The notes: generated from the sequence alone by a model not told the origin. A stretch of DNA of 53,346 nt from Paludibacteraceae bacterium (GCA_017450435.1 JAFSTO010000025.1:1-53346), one strand, 5' to 3'. Numbered from the stretch's first letter, positions 34,977 through 45,376 are shown. A program made the numbers and translations.

Positions 34977-35729
34977 TTATGCGGCACAAACAGAGCCGAT
35001 GTACATGCCAAGGTAATAGAATATAACGCTGGCGAACATTAGGCAAATGATGGTTGCCACAATGTTTCCAATCACTTTGATACGCGGTAACCAGATGTTG
35101 CTTGAGAGTCCCATTGTGTGCATAGCGCTCCATATACCGTGTGTCAGATGGAACCATATAGCGGCAATCCAGATAAGGTACAGACAGCAATAAACAGGGT
35201 GCATCCATCCCTGCATTGTAAGCATACTTTCGCGTCCTTCAAGCACTTGCTCCGGGTCATAGATACCGGTGAACAGATACTTGACGTATGCTGCGCCGTT
35301 CTGCGGGTCGAATGCACCGGTGTGTAACCCGGTCACCTCTTGGAACTGCATTTTAAACCAGAAGTTGGCGAGGTGCAACACAAGGAAGCCGAGAATCACG
35401 ATGCCGAGTGCCAGCATGTTTTGGCTTTCCCAATCCACGCCCTCTTGACGAGCCGTAACAGCATAGCGGTCGTTGCCGCGTGCACGACGGTTCTGAATAG
35501 TCAGAATAACACCGAACAACATGTGCAGCAGTACGCCAAGGGCAAGAATAGCCGTCGCAATCAAGGCGTACCAGTTGGCACCCAGCATTGAGCAAATCCA
35601 GTTGTAAGCGTCTTCCGAGAAGATGAGTGTGAGGTTCATCGAGGCATGGAAGAGGAGAAAAAGCACCAAGCAGGTGCCCGTAATGCTCATTACGAGCTTA
35701 CGTCCGATAGAGGAATCTGTTAACCACAT
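34977..35729 (-). CDS. frdC: Fumarate reductase/succinate dehydrogenase cytochrome b subunit
   Basis: A 250-aa integral membrane subunit of the five-helix, diheme type (as in Wolinella and Bacteroides). It takes electrons from menaquinol and passes them to FrdB. Helices are visible at about 12-34, 55-80, 115-140, 175-195 and 225-247. Candidate haem ligands are H28 (LFLLFHASMN), H69 (GVLLHMLFG), the His in VLHLANFW, and those in IWFHLTHGIWSAMH. A promoter with TACCTTTG sits 50 nt upstream. In related genomes frdA and frdB follow directly; here rmuC and a leucine-rich-repeat gene come first. Confidence 0.93.
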   Translation of the reverse strand: MWLTDSSIGRKLVMSITGTCLVLFLLFHASMNLTLIFSEDAYNWICSMLGANWYALIATAILALGVLLHMLFGVILTIQNRRARGNDRYAVTARQEGVDWESQNMLALGIVILGFLVLHLANFWFKMQFQEVTGLHTGAFDPQNGAAYVKYLFTGIYDPEQVLEGRESMLTMQGWMHPVYCCLYLIWIAAIWFHLTHGIWSAMHTMGLSSNIWLPRIKVIGNIVATIICLMFASVIFYYLGMYIGSVCAA

Positions 35730-35777
35730 AGTTTTTGAATGTTTATTTTGTTTTTATTTTTATCTGTTTTTTGTCGT

Positions 35778-35785
35778 CAAAGGTA
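35778..35785 (-). promoter_or_regulatory. -7 promoter box for frdC
   Basis: Minus-strand TACCTTTG, about 49 nt upstream of the frdC ATG. A TTTTG lies upstream on the minus strand at a spacing compatible with a -33 element. Confidence 0.6.
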
Positions 35786-35912
35786 CACATACCCATGGCA
35801 AAATTACTAAATTTTTGTGAAATGCACAACATACGGGCGCGTTATTTGCGCGTAGGCGTTGCGAAATATCATTATTTTTTATTATTTTCTTGCGTAAACC
35901 AAAGGTTTTGGT

Positions 35913-35920
35913 TATCTTTG
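35913..35920 (+). promoter_or_regulatory. -7 promoter box for porQ
   Basis: Plus-strand TATCTTTG followed by CG. It leaves only a short leader, which favours the GTG at 35949 over the TTG at 35937 as start codon of porQ. Confidence 0.6.
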
Positions 35921-35948
35921 CGAATTATTTTGTAATTTGGCTTTCTTT

Positions 35949-36965
35949 GTGAAGTTCGGAAAATATATATTGTCTTTTTTGTTCTTGTCGGTCAGTGTTT
36001 GCATGTTTGGTCAGGCGGGGCAGAGTGTGTTTTCTTTTTTGAGTCTTCCATACTCCGCCCGGCATAATGCGCATGGTGGAGAGAATGTAAGTCTTGGGCT
36101 TGACGGGGATATCTCTTTCGCGCTGAACAACCCTGCGCTGCTATCCTCAATGACGCATAACAGTCTGTCAATGAGTTATGCGTATTATGGCTCAGCCATG
36201 AATTTTGCGGGGGTGGCATACGGGCATAATTGGGGCGATAATTACGGAGGCGTGGCTGTGCATTATTTGGATTACGGCAAGTTCAAGTACTCCGATGAGT
36301 ACGGTGCTCTGAGTGGAACTACATTCTCGGCAAGAGACTTCTTGGTGGATATTATCTATGCCCGGCAGCTTGGTCCGATGTTTCGTGTAGGCGCTGCCCT
36401 TAAGCCCGTTTACTCGGCGTATGAGTCGTACCATTCGTTTGCGCTCGGCGCCGATGTGGGCGGATATTTCATGCTGCCGGACTCAACGTTGCAAATAGGT
36501 CTGACTTTGCAGAACATAGGCTGGCAACTGAAGGGTTTCTACTCAGAAGAGTCAGGGCAGAAATTGGATATGATGCCGCTGAACCTGCAAATGGGAATAT
36601 CATACAAGCTAAAGCACGCACCGCTCAGGTTCTCAATGACTATTCATAACATGCAGCGTTGGAATCTGAATTACGGTATGCAAACCGTCACTCCTGTCAA
36701 GTGGTATGATATGATGTTCCGTCATACTGTGTGGGCTGTGGATATTATTCCTAAGAAAGACGTCTTCTGGCTCACATTGAGCTATAATCATCGCCGTCGG
36801 ATGGAAATGCAGCTGAAGGAACAGCGATCATTAGCCGGTTTCGCTTTAGGCGTAGGGCTGCATATTAAAAGCGTAAGGGTGGGGTTTGCTTTGTCGCAGT
36901 ACACGAGGAGCAATTTTACATATCAGGCAACACTGGCGCTTGATATAAATGAATATATAAAATAA
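35949..36965 (+). CDS. porQ: Type IX secretion system protein PorQ
   Basis: An outer-membrane FadL-like beta-barrel protein of the type IX secretion system; with PorZ and PorV it belongs to the attachment complex that finishes and anchors cargo. The 338-aa form begins at GTG 35949 (the frame extends to a TTG at 35937). Signal peptide MKFGKYILSFLFLSVSVCMF, then the family opening FSFLSLPYSARHNAHGGENV, LGLDGDISFALNNPALL, and repeated amphipathic strands to LALDINEYIK. The order porQ-cmk is found in other Bacteroidota, which supports the call. Its presence implies that this organism exports proteins by T9SS. Confidence 0.9.
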   Translation: MKFGKYILSFLFLSVSVCMFGQAGQSVFSFLSLPYSARHNAHGGENVSLGLDGDISFALNNPALLSSMTHNSLSMSYAYYGSAMNFAGVAYGHNWGDNYGGVAVHYLDYGKFKYSDEYGALSGTTFSARDFLVDIIYARQLGPMFRVGAALKPVYSAYESYHSFALGADVGGYFMLPDSTLQIGLTLQNIGWQLKGFYSEESGQKLDMMPLNLQMGISYKLKHAPLRFSMTIHNMQRWNLNYGMQTVTPVKWYDMMFRHTVWAVDIIPKKDVFWLTLSYNHRRRMEMQLKEQRSLAGFALGVGLHIKSVRVGFALSQYTRSNFTYQATLALDINEYIK

Positions 36966-36986
36966 AAAGCACATAATTAGCGGGAT

Positions 36987-37730
36987 ATGAAGAGAATAAC
37001 TATAGCGATAGACGGCTATTCATCATGCGGAAAGAGCACAATCTCCAAGGCATTGGCTAAGCGTTTGAACTACAGTTATGTGGATACCGGGGCGATGTAT
37101 CGCGCCGTAGCGCTGTATTTTCTCAGAGAAAACGGCAGTTTCCACAAGAACCCCTTCGTGGCAGGGCTTGAACTGACAGAAGCGGATAAGAGACATCTAA
37201 TAGAGATGTTGCCGGATATCCATATCTCTTTTGTTGCTTTGCCTGACGGGCAGCACACCTTTCTTAACGGGGAAGATGTGGAGGCGGAGATTCGTACTCT
37301 GATAGTGGGAAATATGGCATCGCAAGTGAGCACTATACGTGAGGTGAGGAAGTATCTTGTGGCGGAGCAGCAGGCAATGGGGAAAGAAGGCGGCATAGTG
37401 ATGGACGGACGAGATATAGGAACGGTTGTTTTTCCGAATGCCGAGCTTAAACTGTTCCTTACGGCGTCACCGGCTGTAAGGGCACAGAGAAGATATGAAG
37501 AACTGTTAGAAAAAAGAACTAATAGTATTAAAAAGGGAGAAACGGCAGGTGATGAGCCAAAGTACGAAGATGTGCTTAAAGATGTGGAGGAGCGGGATTA
37601 TAGAGATACCCATAGGAAAGAGAGTCCGCTCAAGCGGGCTGACGACGCTGTTGTGGTTGATAACTCGAATATGACGAGAGAGGAGCAAATGGAGGTGATA
37701 CAGCAAATAGTGGAGGAAAGAATAAAGTGA
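36987..37730 (+). CDS. cmk: Cytidylate kinase
   Basis: Phosphorylates CMP and dCMP with ATP in the cytoplasm (pyrimidine nucleotide salvage and DNA precursor supply). The 247-aa protein has the P-loop GYSSCGKST (9-17), the VDTGAMYRA motif, the long CMP-binding insert, and MDGRDIGTVVFPNAELK; the lid has QRRYEEL. A short polar insertion lies near NSIKKGETAGDE. It starts 21 nt after porQ, and its stop overlaps the ispH start, showing a tight operon. Confidence 0.95.
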   Translation: MKRITIAIDGYSSCGKSTISKALAKRLNYSYVDTGAMYRAVALYFLRENGSFHKNPFVAGLELTEADKRHLIEMLPDIHISFVALPDGQHTFLNGEDVEAEIRTLIVGNMASQVSTIREVRKYLVAEQQAMGKEGGIVMDGRDIGTVVFPNAELKLFLTASPAVRAQRRYEELLEKRTNSIKKGETAGDEPKYEDVLKDVEERDYRDTHRKESPLKRADDAVVVDNSNMTREEQMEVIQQIVEERIK

Positions 37731-38614
37731 CAGTTGATATTGACAGCGGTTCGGGCTTCTGTTTTGGCGTAACAAGAGCAATAGAGCGTGCCGAGGAAGA
37801 ACTACATAAAGGTACGTTGTACTGCCTTGGCGATATTGTTCACAATGAGGAAGAGGTGAGGCGTTTGTCTGACAAGGGACTGGTCACCATAACTCATGCC
37901 GACCTTAAGCAACTGTCCGGACAGAAAGTGTTGCTGCGGGCACATGGTGAGCCTCCGGCTACATACAAGATTGCAGAGCAGCAACAGATACAGCTGTTTG
38001 ACGCATCTTGTCCCGTTGTTCTGGGTTTACAACGGCGTATTCGGGAAGCCCATCAGGCTCATCCTGATGCACAGATAGTTATTTTTGGCAAAGAGGGACA
38101 TGCTGAGGTTGTCGGACTGGTCGGGCAAACAGAAGGGAAAGCTGTTGTGGTAGAGAATATAGGCCAACTCAACCGATTGGATTTCAGTCGTGATATCTAT
38201 TTGTTCTCGCAGACAACCAAGGATACGGGAGAGTTCGAGGCGCTGGTCAAGGCTATAGCTGACAGAATGTCTTCTGCTCATTTCGAGTATCATAACACCA
38301 TCTGTCGCAACGTGGCAGGGCGAGTGGCGAATATAAGGCGTTTTGCCGCTGAACACGAGGTGGTTATTTTTGTTGGTGGCGAGAAGTCATCGAATGCGAA
38401 AGTGCTGTATAAGCAATGTATAGACGCCAATTCGCGCACCCTCTTCGTTAGCCATGAGGCGGAGCTGACCAACGTTTGGCTTGAGGCGTTTAAGAGGCAG
38501 TGTGAGGAGGTCGGCATGGATTGCAAGGTGGGAATCTGCGGGGCAACATCAACGCCACAATGGCTCATGGAGCGAATAGCACTGAGGATAAAGGATTGTT
38601 TGGGTGTTATATAA
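37727..38614 (+). CDS. ispH: 4-hydroxy-3-methylbut-2-enyl diphosphate reductase
   Basis: Last step of the MEP isoprenoid pathway, giving IPP and DMAPP. The 295-aa protein binds a [4Fe-4S] cluster. Expected ligands are C12 (GFCFGV), C95 (ASCPVV) and the Cys in NTICRNVAGR. Substrate-binding His are H39 (IVHNEEE), H73 (RAHGEP) and the one in EGHAEVVG. The GTG start at 37727 overlaps the cmk stop by 4 nt. The next gene, a prenylglyceryl-phosphate synthase, uses products of this pathway. Confidence 0.95.
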   Translation: MTVDIDSGSGFCFGVTRAIERAEEELHKGTLYCLGDIVHNEEEVRRLSDKGLVTITHADLKQLSGQKVLLRAHGEPPATYKIAEQQQIQLFDASCPVVLGLQRRIREAHQAHPDAQIVIFGKEGHAEVVGLVGQTEGKAVVVENIGQLNRLDFSRDIYLFSQTTKDTGEFEALVKAIADRMSSAHFEYHNTICRNVAGRVANIRRFAAEHEVVIFVGGEKSSNAKVLYKQCIDANSRTLFVSHEAELTNVWLEAFKRQCEEVGMDCKVGICGATSTPQWLMERIALRIKDCLGVI

Positions 38615-38639
38615 TCCTATCGGATAAAAAGTAGAGGTT

Positions 38640-39386
38640 GTGAATGTAGAGAAATACATACATGCGAGTATAAGAGCCGGAAGGAAGATGATAGCCGTCT
38701 TGCTTGATCCGGAAAATCTGACAACAGACTCTGCTATAGCACGTATCGGGCATGAGATTGCATCTGCAGAGCCGGACTTTGTTTTTATCGGTGGGAGTAC
38801 TTTTGTCGGAAGTACGGCAGATTTGATAGCACGTTTGCGGTGTTATGCTCCGAACGTTCCGATGGTGTTGTTCCCCGGTCACCCTTCGCAGTTCTGCAAC
38901 AAGGCGGATGCGGTGCTTTTCTTGTCGCTGATATCCGGCGATAATCCCGATGCTCTGATAGGCTGGCATATCGGTTGTGCGCGAGAGGTGAGAGACAGCG
39001 GGGTGGAGGTATTGCCTATGGGGTATATACTGGTAGGAGCAAGCGACAGTGCAACAGCGAGAGTAACACATACGCATGGTATTGCTATGCGTGATATCCG
39101 CCGAATAGCGGACACTGCCATTGCCGGCGAACTGTTGGGAATGAGGCTTATATACTTGGAAGCAGGCAGTGGGGCGGGACTACCTTTGGGGGAAGATATC
39201 GTCAAACAGGTGCGTGGCGATGTACATTGTCCGTTGATTGTAGGAGGAGGCATACATACGGCGGAGCAAGCGACTGCTGCTTGGCGGGCGGGGGCAGACA
39301 TTATTGTTGTGGGCAACCATCTGGAAGCGCATCCCGAAGACTTAAAACAGTTTTGTAAAGCCAGAAGAACGGCAGTAAACAGATAA
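38640..39386 (+). CDS. Geranylgeranylglyceryl/heptaprenylglyceryl phosphate synthase family protein
   Basis: A 248-aa TIM-barrel protein that joins a long prenyl diphosphate to sn-glycerol-1-phosphate, the first committed step of archaeal-type ether lipids. The bacterial group found in Bacteroidota is related to the archaeal GGGPS group II enzymes. Motifs: LLDPEN with D23, FIGGST, the phosphate-binding [12 protein letters not shown], and VGGGIHT near the C-terminus. The start is GTG 38640. It directly follows ispH, which fits a shared supply of isoprenoids. What lipid it makes in this organism, and whether G1P is available, cannot be seen here. Confidence 0.9.
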   Translation: MNVEKYIHASIRAGRKMIAVLLDPENLTTDSAIARIGHEIASAEPDFVFIGGSTFVGSTADLIARLRCYAPNVPMVLFPGHPSQFCNKADAVLFLSLISGDNPDALIGWHIGCAREVRDSGVEVLPMGYILVGASDSATARVTHTHGIAMRDIRRIADTAIAGELLGMRLIYLEAGSGAGLPLGEDIVKQVRGDVHCPLIVGGGIHTAEQATAAWRAGADIIVVGNHLEAHPEDLKQFCKARRTAVNR

Positions 39387-39408
39387 TAAACCAATTAAAT
39401 ATACAACT

Positions 39409-40392
39409 ATGGAACACGAGATTAAAACTATTGGCCTGCTCACCTCAGGAGGTGACGCACCAGGCATGAATGCGGCTGTTCGCGCAGTGACACGTGCTGC
39501 AATCTTTCATGGTATCAAGGTTAAAGCTATTTATCGCGGCTATAAGGGATTGATAAAGGGTGAGGTTGAGGAGTTTCACAGCGAGAATGTGAGCGGTATC
39601 ATCGGTCGCGGCGGTACTATTCTGCGTTCTGCTCGTTCGGAGAAGTTCCGCACTCCGGAAGGTCGCGCTGCGGCGTACGAAACAATAAAACGTGAGGAGA
39701 TAGATGCATTAGTGGTTATCGGAGGTGATGGTACATTCACCGGCGCAAAGACGTTTACTAAGGAGTATAATATCCCTATCGTTGGCGTTCCGGGTACTGT
39801 TGATAACGACCTGTGGGGTACCGACTCCACAATCGGTTACGATACGGCGTTGAATACCATTATGGATTGCGTTGACAAGATTCGGGATACTGCCACCTCA
39901 CATGAACGTATCTTTTTCATTGAGGTAATGGGACGCGATGCTGGTTTTCTTGCGCTCAACTCTGCTATAGCCGGTGGAGCGGAAGCAGCTATCATTCCTG
40001 AGAGGAAGACAGCAGAAGAACAGATTGAGGCGTTTATCGGTCATGGTTTGAGAAAGTCAAAGAACTCAAGTATCGTGCTTGTTGCCGAGCACACCTTCCC
40101 CGGTGACGCTCAAGGCTTGGCGGATATCCTCGTCAAGAACCACCCGGAATATGATGTGCGTGTTACTATTCTTGGTCACCTGCAGCGTGGCGGTTCGCCT
40201 ACGGCATACGACCGTATCCTTGCCTCGCGTATGGGTGTCGCTGCTGTGAATGCGCTCTTGGAGGACCAGCGGAGCGTGATGATCGGACTGGTAAATGACG
40301 AGATAGTATATGTGCCTTTCTCAAAGGCTATAAAGAAAGATAAAGACGTAAAGCCGGACTCTGTTGCGGCACTGCAAATTCTGGCAATTTAA
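39409..40392 (+). CDS. pfkA: 6-phosphofructokinase (ATP-type)
   Basis: Phosphorylates fructose-6-phosphate to the 1,6-bisphosphate, the committed step of glycolysis. The 327-aa protein shows [18 protein letters not shown] (residues 9-26), [10 protein letters not shown] (the GGDGT pattern is associated with ATP use, not pyrophosphate), the active-site [25 protein letters not shown], and [15 protein letters not shown]. It starts at ATG 39409, 22 nt after the prenylglyceryl-phosphate synthase gene, and is probably in the same transcript. Confidence 0.96.
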   Translation: MEHEIKTIGLLTSGGDAPGMNAAVRAVTRAAIFHGIKVKAIYRGYKGLIKGEVEEFHSENVSGIIGRGGTILRSARSEKFRTPEGRAAAYETIKREEIDALVVIGGDGTFTGAKTFTKEYNIPIVGVPGTVDNDLWGTDSTIGYDTALNTIMDCVDKIRDTATSHERIFFIEVMGRDAGFLALNSAIAGGAEAAIIPERKTAEEQIEAFIGHGLRKSKNSSIVLVAEHTFPGDAQGLADILVKNHPEYDVRVTILGHLQRGGSPTAYDRILASRMGVAAVNALLEDQRSVMIGLVNDEIVYVPFSKAIKKDKDVKPDSVAALQILAI

Positions 40393-40416
40393 TAAGAAAC
40401 ACTAAATTATGGAATA

Positions 40417-41124
40417 ATGGAAAATCTTGATTTCAACACTCTTGAGGCTCGCAGGGCAGATGACTCTGTGGTCGCAACACTTATGCGTAACGTCTATCTA
40501 TGGATGACGGCTGCGCTCGTGATAACCGGTTTGACGGCGATGCTGACGGCACAGTCTGAAGCGTTAGTTGCGCTCATCTTCTCAAGTCAGTGGACCTGGC
40601 TGGGACTGCTTATTGCCGAGTTGGTTTTGGTTATCTGGCTGTCGGCACGTATAGAGAAGATATCGTTCACAACGGCAACGATAATGTTTATTGTGTATAG
40701 TGCTATCAACGGTCTGACACTTAGCAGTATCTTCCTTGTTTATGAGATAGGTTCAATAGAGTTAACGTTCTTCATTGCAGCCGGCATGTATGCTGCTATG
40801 GCTCTTATCGGTTCGTTCACGAAGAAAGACCTGAGCGGCATAGGCAAGTTCTTGATAATGACGCTTATCGGCTTGATTATTGCTATGGTTGTGAATATCT
40901 TCATAAGAAATGCAATGTTCGACTTTGTAGTGTCGGTCATCGGTGTAGTAGTGTTTGCCGGACTTACAGCCTACGATGCGCAGAAGATACGTAACTCGCT
41001 TGCTATGGCAGAAGATGTTAATGACTCTACAATGAAGTATGCTTTGCTCGGTGCGCTTACGCTGTATCTTGACTTTATCAACCTGTTCCTTTACCTTCTT
41101 CGTATCTTTGGTAATAGAAAATAA
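40417..41124 (+). CDS. Bax inhibitor-1 / YccA family membrane protein
   Basis: A 235-aa inner-membrane protein with about seven hydrophobic helices between residues 27 and 232. Family features are [18 protein letters not shown] in helix 1, the [16 protein letters not shown] block, [12 protein letters not shown], and the C-terminal TAYDAQKIR and [13 protein letters not shown] segments. Bacterial members (e.g. YetJ) are pH-sensitive Ca2+ leak channels; YccA modulates FtsH. It sits between pfkA and leuS and may be cotranscribed (5 nt to leuS). Confidence 0.9.
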   Translation: MENLDFNTLEARRADDSVVATLMRNVYLWMTAALVITGLTAMLTAQSEALVALIFSSQWTWLGLLIAELVLVIWLSARIEKISFTTATIMFIVYSAINGLTLSSIFLVYEIGSIELTFFIAAGMYAAMALIGSFTKKDLSGIGKFLIMTLIGLIIAMVVNIFIRNAMFDFVVSVIGVVVFAGLTAYDAQKIRNSLAMAEDVNDSTMKYALLGALTLYLDFINLFLYLLRIFGNRK

Positions 41125-41129
41125 CAATA

Positions 41130-43979
41130 ATGGAATATAACTTCAAGGAAATAGAACAGCGCTGGCAACAGCGTTGGCGGGAGCAGCAGCTCTATAAGGT
41201 GAGCAACAACAGCGATAAGCCTAAGTACTATGTGCTTGATATGTTTCCCTATCCGTCAGGCGCCGGACTGCATGTGGGGCACCCGCTCGGGTATATTGCT
41301 TCAGACATCTATAGCAGATATAAGCGTTTGTGCGGCTATAACGTGCTGCACCCGATGGGCTTTGACGCATACGGACTGCCGGCGGAACAATACGCAATCC
41401 AGACAGGACAGCACCCGGAAATAACAACTGAGAAGAACATCACACGTTATAAGGAACAGCTTTCAAAGATAGGTTTCTGCTACGACTGGAATCGAGAGGT
41501 TCGCACTTGTGACCCGCAATACTACAAGTGGACGCAGTGGGTGTTTCAAAAACTCTTTAATTCGTTCTACTGCCGCGAGTGCAACACTGCATGTGACATT
41601 AGTGAGTTGGTGGACTGGTTCAAGGAGCACGGCACAGATAAAATCGGCGCTTTGGGCAGCGAGGAACTGCATTTCACCGCTGACGAGTGGAACGCCATGT
41701 CGGAAAAGGAGCAGCAACAGGTGCTGATGAATTATCGCCTTGCATATCTTGCTGATACCAAAGTCAACTGGTGTCCGGCTTTGGGAACGGTGCTTGCTAA
41801 TGATGAGGTGTCGGAAGGTTTATCTGTGCGCGGCGGACACCCCGTAGAACAACGCGTTATGAGGCAATGGAACTTGCGGGTTAGTGCGTATGCGCAACGC
41901 TTGTTGGACGGGCTGGATAAGATAGACTGGACAGATGCATTAAAGGATACACAACGTAACTGGATTGGACGTTCAGAGGGAGCTGAAATGCAATTCCGTT
42001 TGGCAGGAACGGACGATTATTTTACGATATTCACCACTCGAGCCGATACCGTCTTTGGTGTAACATTCATGGTGTTAGCGCCTGAGTCGGAGTATGTGCA
42101 GCAAGTGGTAACAGCAGAACACAGGCAGGAAGTGGATGAATATCTTAATTGGGTGAGGCACCGTACAGAGCGTGAGCGTATCAGCGACCGCAAGGTGACA
42201 GGTGTGTTTACAGGCTCATACGCTGTCAACCCCCTAACAGAAAAGAATATTCCTATCTACATTAGCGATTATGTGTTGTCGGGTTACGGCACGGGTGCTA
42301 TTATGGCGGTACCGGCACATGACAGCCGCGACTATGCTTTTGCCAAACATTTCAATCTGCCTATTATTCCTCTTATTGAGGGAGCGGACGTGAGTGAGCA
42401 ATCGTTCGATGCCAAGGAGGGGGTTATGATGAACTCAGGCTTCCTCAATGGCATGCAGGTGAAAGACGCTATCGCTGCTATGAAGCGTTATATTAAGGAG
42501 AAAGGCATAGGCAAAGTAAAGGTTAACTATCGTCTTCGTGACGCTATTTTCTCTCGTCAGCGTTATTGGGGTGAACCGTTCCCGGTGTACTACAAGGATG
42601 GCATGCCCTATATGATACCTGAGCAGTGTCTGCCTTTGCAGTTGCCTGAAGTGTCAGACTTCAAACCGACACAGACCGGCGAACCGCCACTCGGAAATGC
42701 TGCAATATGGGCATGGAGCGAGGCGGAGAAAAAGGTGGTTGCAAAGGAGCGGATAGATAACAGGACAGTCTTCCCTCTCGAGCTGTGTACTATGCCGGGT
42801 TTTGCAGGCTCTTCAGCTTACTACCTGAGGTATATGGACCCGACGAACAACGAAGCTTTGGTGAGCAAGTCTGCCAACGACTACTGGAAGCAGGTTGACC
42901 TATACCTTGGCGGCTCGGAGCATGCAACAGGGCATCTTATCTACTCGCGATTCTGGAATAAATTCTTATTCGACATCGGTGTGGTTTGTGAGGACGAGCC
43001 GTTCAAAAAGCTTATCAATCAGGGTATGATACAAGGTCGCTCAAACTTCGTATATCGTTATATAGGAGAGGAGGCGACAGGTAATCTGTATATCAGCTAT
43101 AACCTTATCGAGAACCCTGAGTACAAGGGCAAGGTACAGCCGATACATGTTGATGTCAACATCGTTAAGAACGATATTCTTGATATTCAGGCCTTCCGTA
43201 GCTGGATGCCGGAGTATAAGGACGCACAGTTTGTGTATGCTGATGGCTCGACAGATGTTGACAACCCGTATTGGGGGGCTGCCACTGATAAGCAGTATAT
43301 CTGCGGTTGGGCAATTGAGAAGATGTCTAAGTCGATGTTCAACGTTGTCAATCCCGACGATATGGTTGAGCGCTATGGTGCTGACACTCTTCGGTTGTAT
43401 GAGATGTTCCTCGGTCCGCTGGAGATGTCAAAACCGTGGGATACCAATGGTATAGACGGTGTACACCGATTCTTGAAGAAACTCTGGAACCAGTGTGAAA
43501 ACATTGTGGACGAAGACCCTACGGCTGAAGAACTGAAGAGCTTGCATAAACTTATCAAGAAAGTGACGTGGGATATAGAGAACTTCTCATTCAACACCAG
43601 TATTCCGGCCTTTATGATAGCTCAGAACGAACTGTCCAAGTGCAGTAAGCGTGCTATTTTAGAGCCGTTTGCAGTGCTGCTCGCTCCGTATGCTCCGCAT
43701 ATAGCCGAAGAGATTTATCACCGTTGCGGCCAAACGTCAAGCGTGTGTGATGCCGAGTGGCCCAAACTGAATGAGGCCTATCTGGTGGAAAGCATGCAGA
43801 AGTATCCGGTGCAGTTCAATGGCAAGGTACGTTTCACCATTGAGGTGCCGAAAGACACTTCGAAGGAAGAGGTGGAGCGTGCTGTGATGCAACACGAAGA
43901 CACGCCGCGTTTCCTCAATGGCGCCACACCTAAAAAGGTGATTGTAGTGCAGGGGCGGATAGTCAATATCGTATTGTAA
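41130..43979 (+). CDS. leuS: Leucyl-tRNA synthetase
   Basis: Charges tRNA-Leu with leucine. The 949-aa protein has the class I HIGH-type motif in [17 protein letters not shown] (about 36-52) and the KMSKS loop ([11 protein letters not shown]). Editing-domain sequences [13 protein letters not shown]-like and [16 protein letters not shown] are present, as is the leucine-specific region before KMSKS. The C-terminal anticodon-binding domain ends in [15 protein letters not shown]. It starts 5 nt after the YccA-family gene and is the last gene of the plus-strand housekeeping run, followed by a bidirectional terminator. Confidence 0.97.
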   Translation: MEYNFKEIEQRWQQRWREQQLYKVSNNSDKPKYYVLDMFPYPSGAGLHVGHPLGYIASDIYSRYKRLCGYNVLHPMGFDAYGLPAEQYAIQTGQHPEITTEKNITRYKEQLSKIGFCYDWNREVRTCDPQYYKWTQWVFQKLFNSFYCRECNTACDISELVDWFKEHGTDKIGALGSEELHFTADEWNAMSEKEQQQVLMNYRLAYLADTKVNWCPALGTVLANDEVSEGLSVRGGHPVEQRVMRQWNLRVSAYAQRLLDGLDKIDWTDALKDTQRNWIGRSEGAEMQFRLAGTDDYFTIFTTRADTVFGVTFMVLAPESEYVQQVVTAEHRQEVDEYLNWVRHRTERERISDRKVTGVFTGSYAVNPLTEKNIPIYISDYVLSGYGTGAIMAVPAHDSRDYAFAKHFNLPIIPLIEGADVSEQSFDAKEGVMMNSGFLNGMQVKDAIAAMKRYIKEKGIGKVKVNYRLRDAIFSRQRYWGEPFPVYYKDGMPYMIPEQCLPLQLPEVSDFKPTQTGEPPLGNAAIWAWSEAEKKVVAKERIDNRTVFPLELCTMPGFAGSSAYYLRYMDPTNNEALVSKSANDYWKQVDLYLGGSEHATGHLIYSRFWNKFLFDIGVVCEDEPFKKLINQGMIQGRSNFVYRYIGEEATGNLYISYNLIENPEYKGKVQPIHVDVNIVKNDILDIQAFRSWMPEYKDAQFVYADGSTDVDNPYWGAATDKQYICGWAIEKMSKSMFNVVNPDDMVERYGADTLRLYEMFLGPLEMSKPWDTNGIDGVHRFLKKLWNQCENIVDEDPTAEELKSLHKLIKKVTWDIENFSFNTSIPAFMIAQNELSKCSKRAILEPFAVLLAPYAPHIAEEIYHRCGQTSSVCDAEWPKLNEAYLVESMQKYPVQFNGKVRFTIEVPKDTSKEEVERAVMQHEDTPRFLNGATPKKVIVVQGRIVNIVL

Positions 43980-44015
43980 TATGCAGCTGACGCGGAAGGT
44001 TTGTTCGCTAAACAG

Positions 44016-44046
44016 AAAAAAGACGGTCGCAAGGACCGTCTTTTTT
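44016..44046. terminator. Bidirectional terminator between leuS and serpin gene
   Basis: AAAAAAGACGGTC / GACCGTCTTTTTT stem with a 5-nt loop. T-runs on both strands separate the convergent leuS and serpin genes. Confidence 0.92.
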
Positions 44047-44074
44047 GTTAATCAAAGCCGGGTTGGTTTCGGCT

Positions 44075-45337
44075 TTATTCTTCTGTGGGGTCACCTATGA
44101 TGGCGGTGAAGAGAATTGTGCCGTATGTATTCTCTCTAATGATAATAATGAACGGACGGTCGGCAATGAAGTCTTTTGGTCTTTGAGGCCCTGCGCTCGT
44201 AGCTTCCAGACCTCCTATGGTAACCGCCGCCGCTTCCGTGCCCGTTTCGTCAACGCTAAGATAGCAGAACTGTTTCACCCAGCTGAGATATGTGTTTATA
44301 TCGCTGATAAGGGAGAATTGTGCCGATGTCTGCATCGCACGGCGTATGCCTAATGTTTGCAAATCGTTTGTTATATTGCGGGAGTATGATAGTTTGAACT
44401 TCGGCAAAGCAACGTTTACTTCCGGGTAGTAGGTGTCATTTAGTATATTGCTCCATTCTTCAACAGACAATTCTTCTGCCACGTCTTCCACCTCTGTTTC
44501 TTTCGACGGGAGGATGATATCCATGCAGTAGCGCCCACCTTTGTACGGAAGCTCTAATATTTGTCCGAACTTACTTTCACCATAGCGGTAGTTATCGCTG
44601 CGGTGCATCATCGGTACATTTTTCTGCTCGCCGCGCAAGGTGGTGAACACTTGGTCACGGGTGTCATTCTTCTTGAATTCATCGTTCCATATCCCTTTGA
44701 AGTATAGAGCGTTGGCGAGAATTAGAACGCAACTGTATATATCGCCTGGACTAACCACCTGCTTGATAAGGTTATTAGTGTTGTCCGCTGCCCATTTGTT
44801 GATGATATCAGCAGTGTTATTGTCTTTCATATCAACGTTGCGTGATGTGGCATGAAGGTATTGGTTGTTAATGTCAATAAACTTCTGTTTGACAGGGAAA
44901 GCATTGTCCACCCATATCGAATTAGCAATGCTGACACGTGTGACGGTATCAAGAGCAGGGAGAGTCTCAATCAGTTGTTGGTAGTAGGCGTTAATATCGT
45001 CTTGTGACAGACCTTCGAAGCCAAGTGTTGTCTGCATCTCGGCAAGAGTCTCATCGGTGGCTCCGTTCATTAGCAGACCGAGCATCATGCCGGCTGATAG
45101 CGGAGAAAGGATGATATTTTGACGGTCTTCTTCGTTATCACTAACGTAGGCAAGGAAGTTGAAAGAGAACTCATTGGTACGATAGAGCAACTGCTCATCG
45201 GTTGAGGAGAAGTTAAGCTGTTTGGGAGTCTTTACTCCATTGCCACTCCGGGAGTCTTCGGTTTGACGCATATCGTTTTTTTCACATGAACAAAGAAACA
45301 CTGCACATATAGCAGCAAGGAAAATGTTTTTTTTCAT
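44075..45337 (-). CDS. Serpin-family protease inhibitor lipoprotein
   Basis: A 420-aa serine-protease-inhibitor fold protein. The N-terminus is a lipoprotein signal with lipobox L-C-S-C (C18), so it should be anchored in a membrane, likely the outer membrane. Serpin signatures: NIILSPLSAGMMLGLLMNGA, LILANALYFKGIWNDEFKK, the hinge DETGTEAAAVTIGG, and the C-terminal FIADRPFIIIIRE. Small hinge residues (T-E-A-A-A) suggest an inhibitory, loop-inserting serpin. Aligning by hinge distance to alpha-1-antitrypsin puts P1-P1' near Thr-Ser in LEATSAG; this is an estimate. Miropin of Tannerella is a known Bacteroidales relative with broad protease targets. Confidence 0.93.
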   Translation of the reverse strand: MKKNIFLAAICAVFLCSCEKNDMRQTEDSRSGNGVKTPKQLNFSSTDEQLLYRTNEFSFNFLAYVSDNEEDRQNIILSPLSAGMMLGLLMNGATDETLAEMQTTLGFEGLSQDDINAYYQQLIETLPALDTVTRVSIANSIWVDNAFPVKQKFIDINNQYLHATSRNVDMKDNNTADIINKWAADNTNNLIKQVVSPGDIYSCVLILANALYFKGIWNDEFKKNDTRDQVFTTLRGEQKNVPMMHRSDNYRYGESKFGQILELPYKGGRYCMDIILPSKETEVEDVAEELSVEEWSNILNDTYYPEVNVALPKFKLSYSRNITNDLQTLGIRRAMQTSAQFSLISDINTYLSWVKQFCYLSVDETGTEAAAVTIGGLEATSAGPQRPKDFIADRPFIIIIRENTYGTILFTAIIGDPTEE

Positions 45338-45368
45338 AGCATAAGGATTTTATGTATTATCTTGTCTG

Positions 45369-45376
45369 CAAAGTTA
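45369..45376 (-). promoter_or_regulatory. -7 promoter box for the serpin gene
   Basis: Minus-strand TAACTTTG, 31 nt upstream of the serpin ATG, in the 340-nt divergent intergenic region. Confidence 0.6.
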
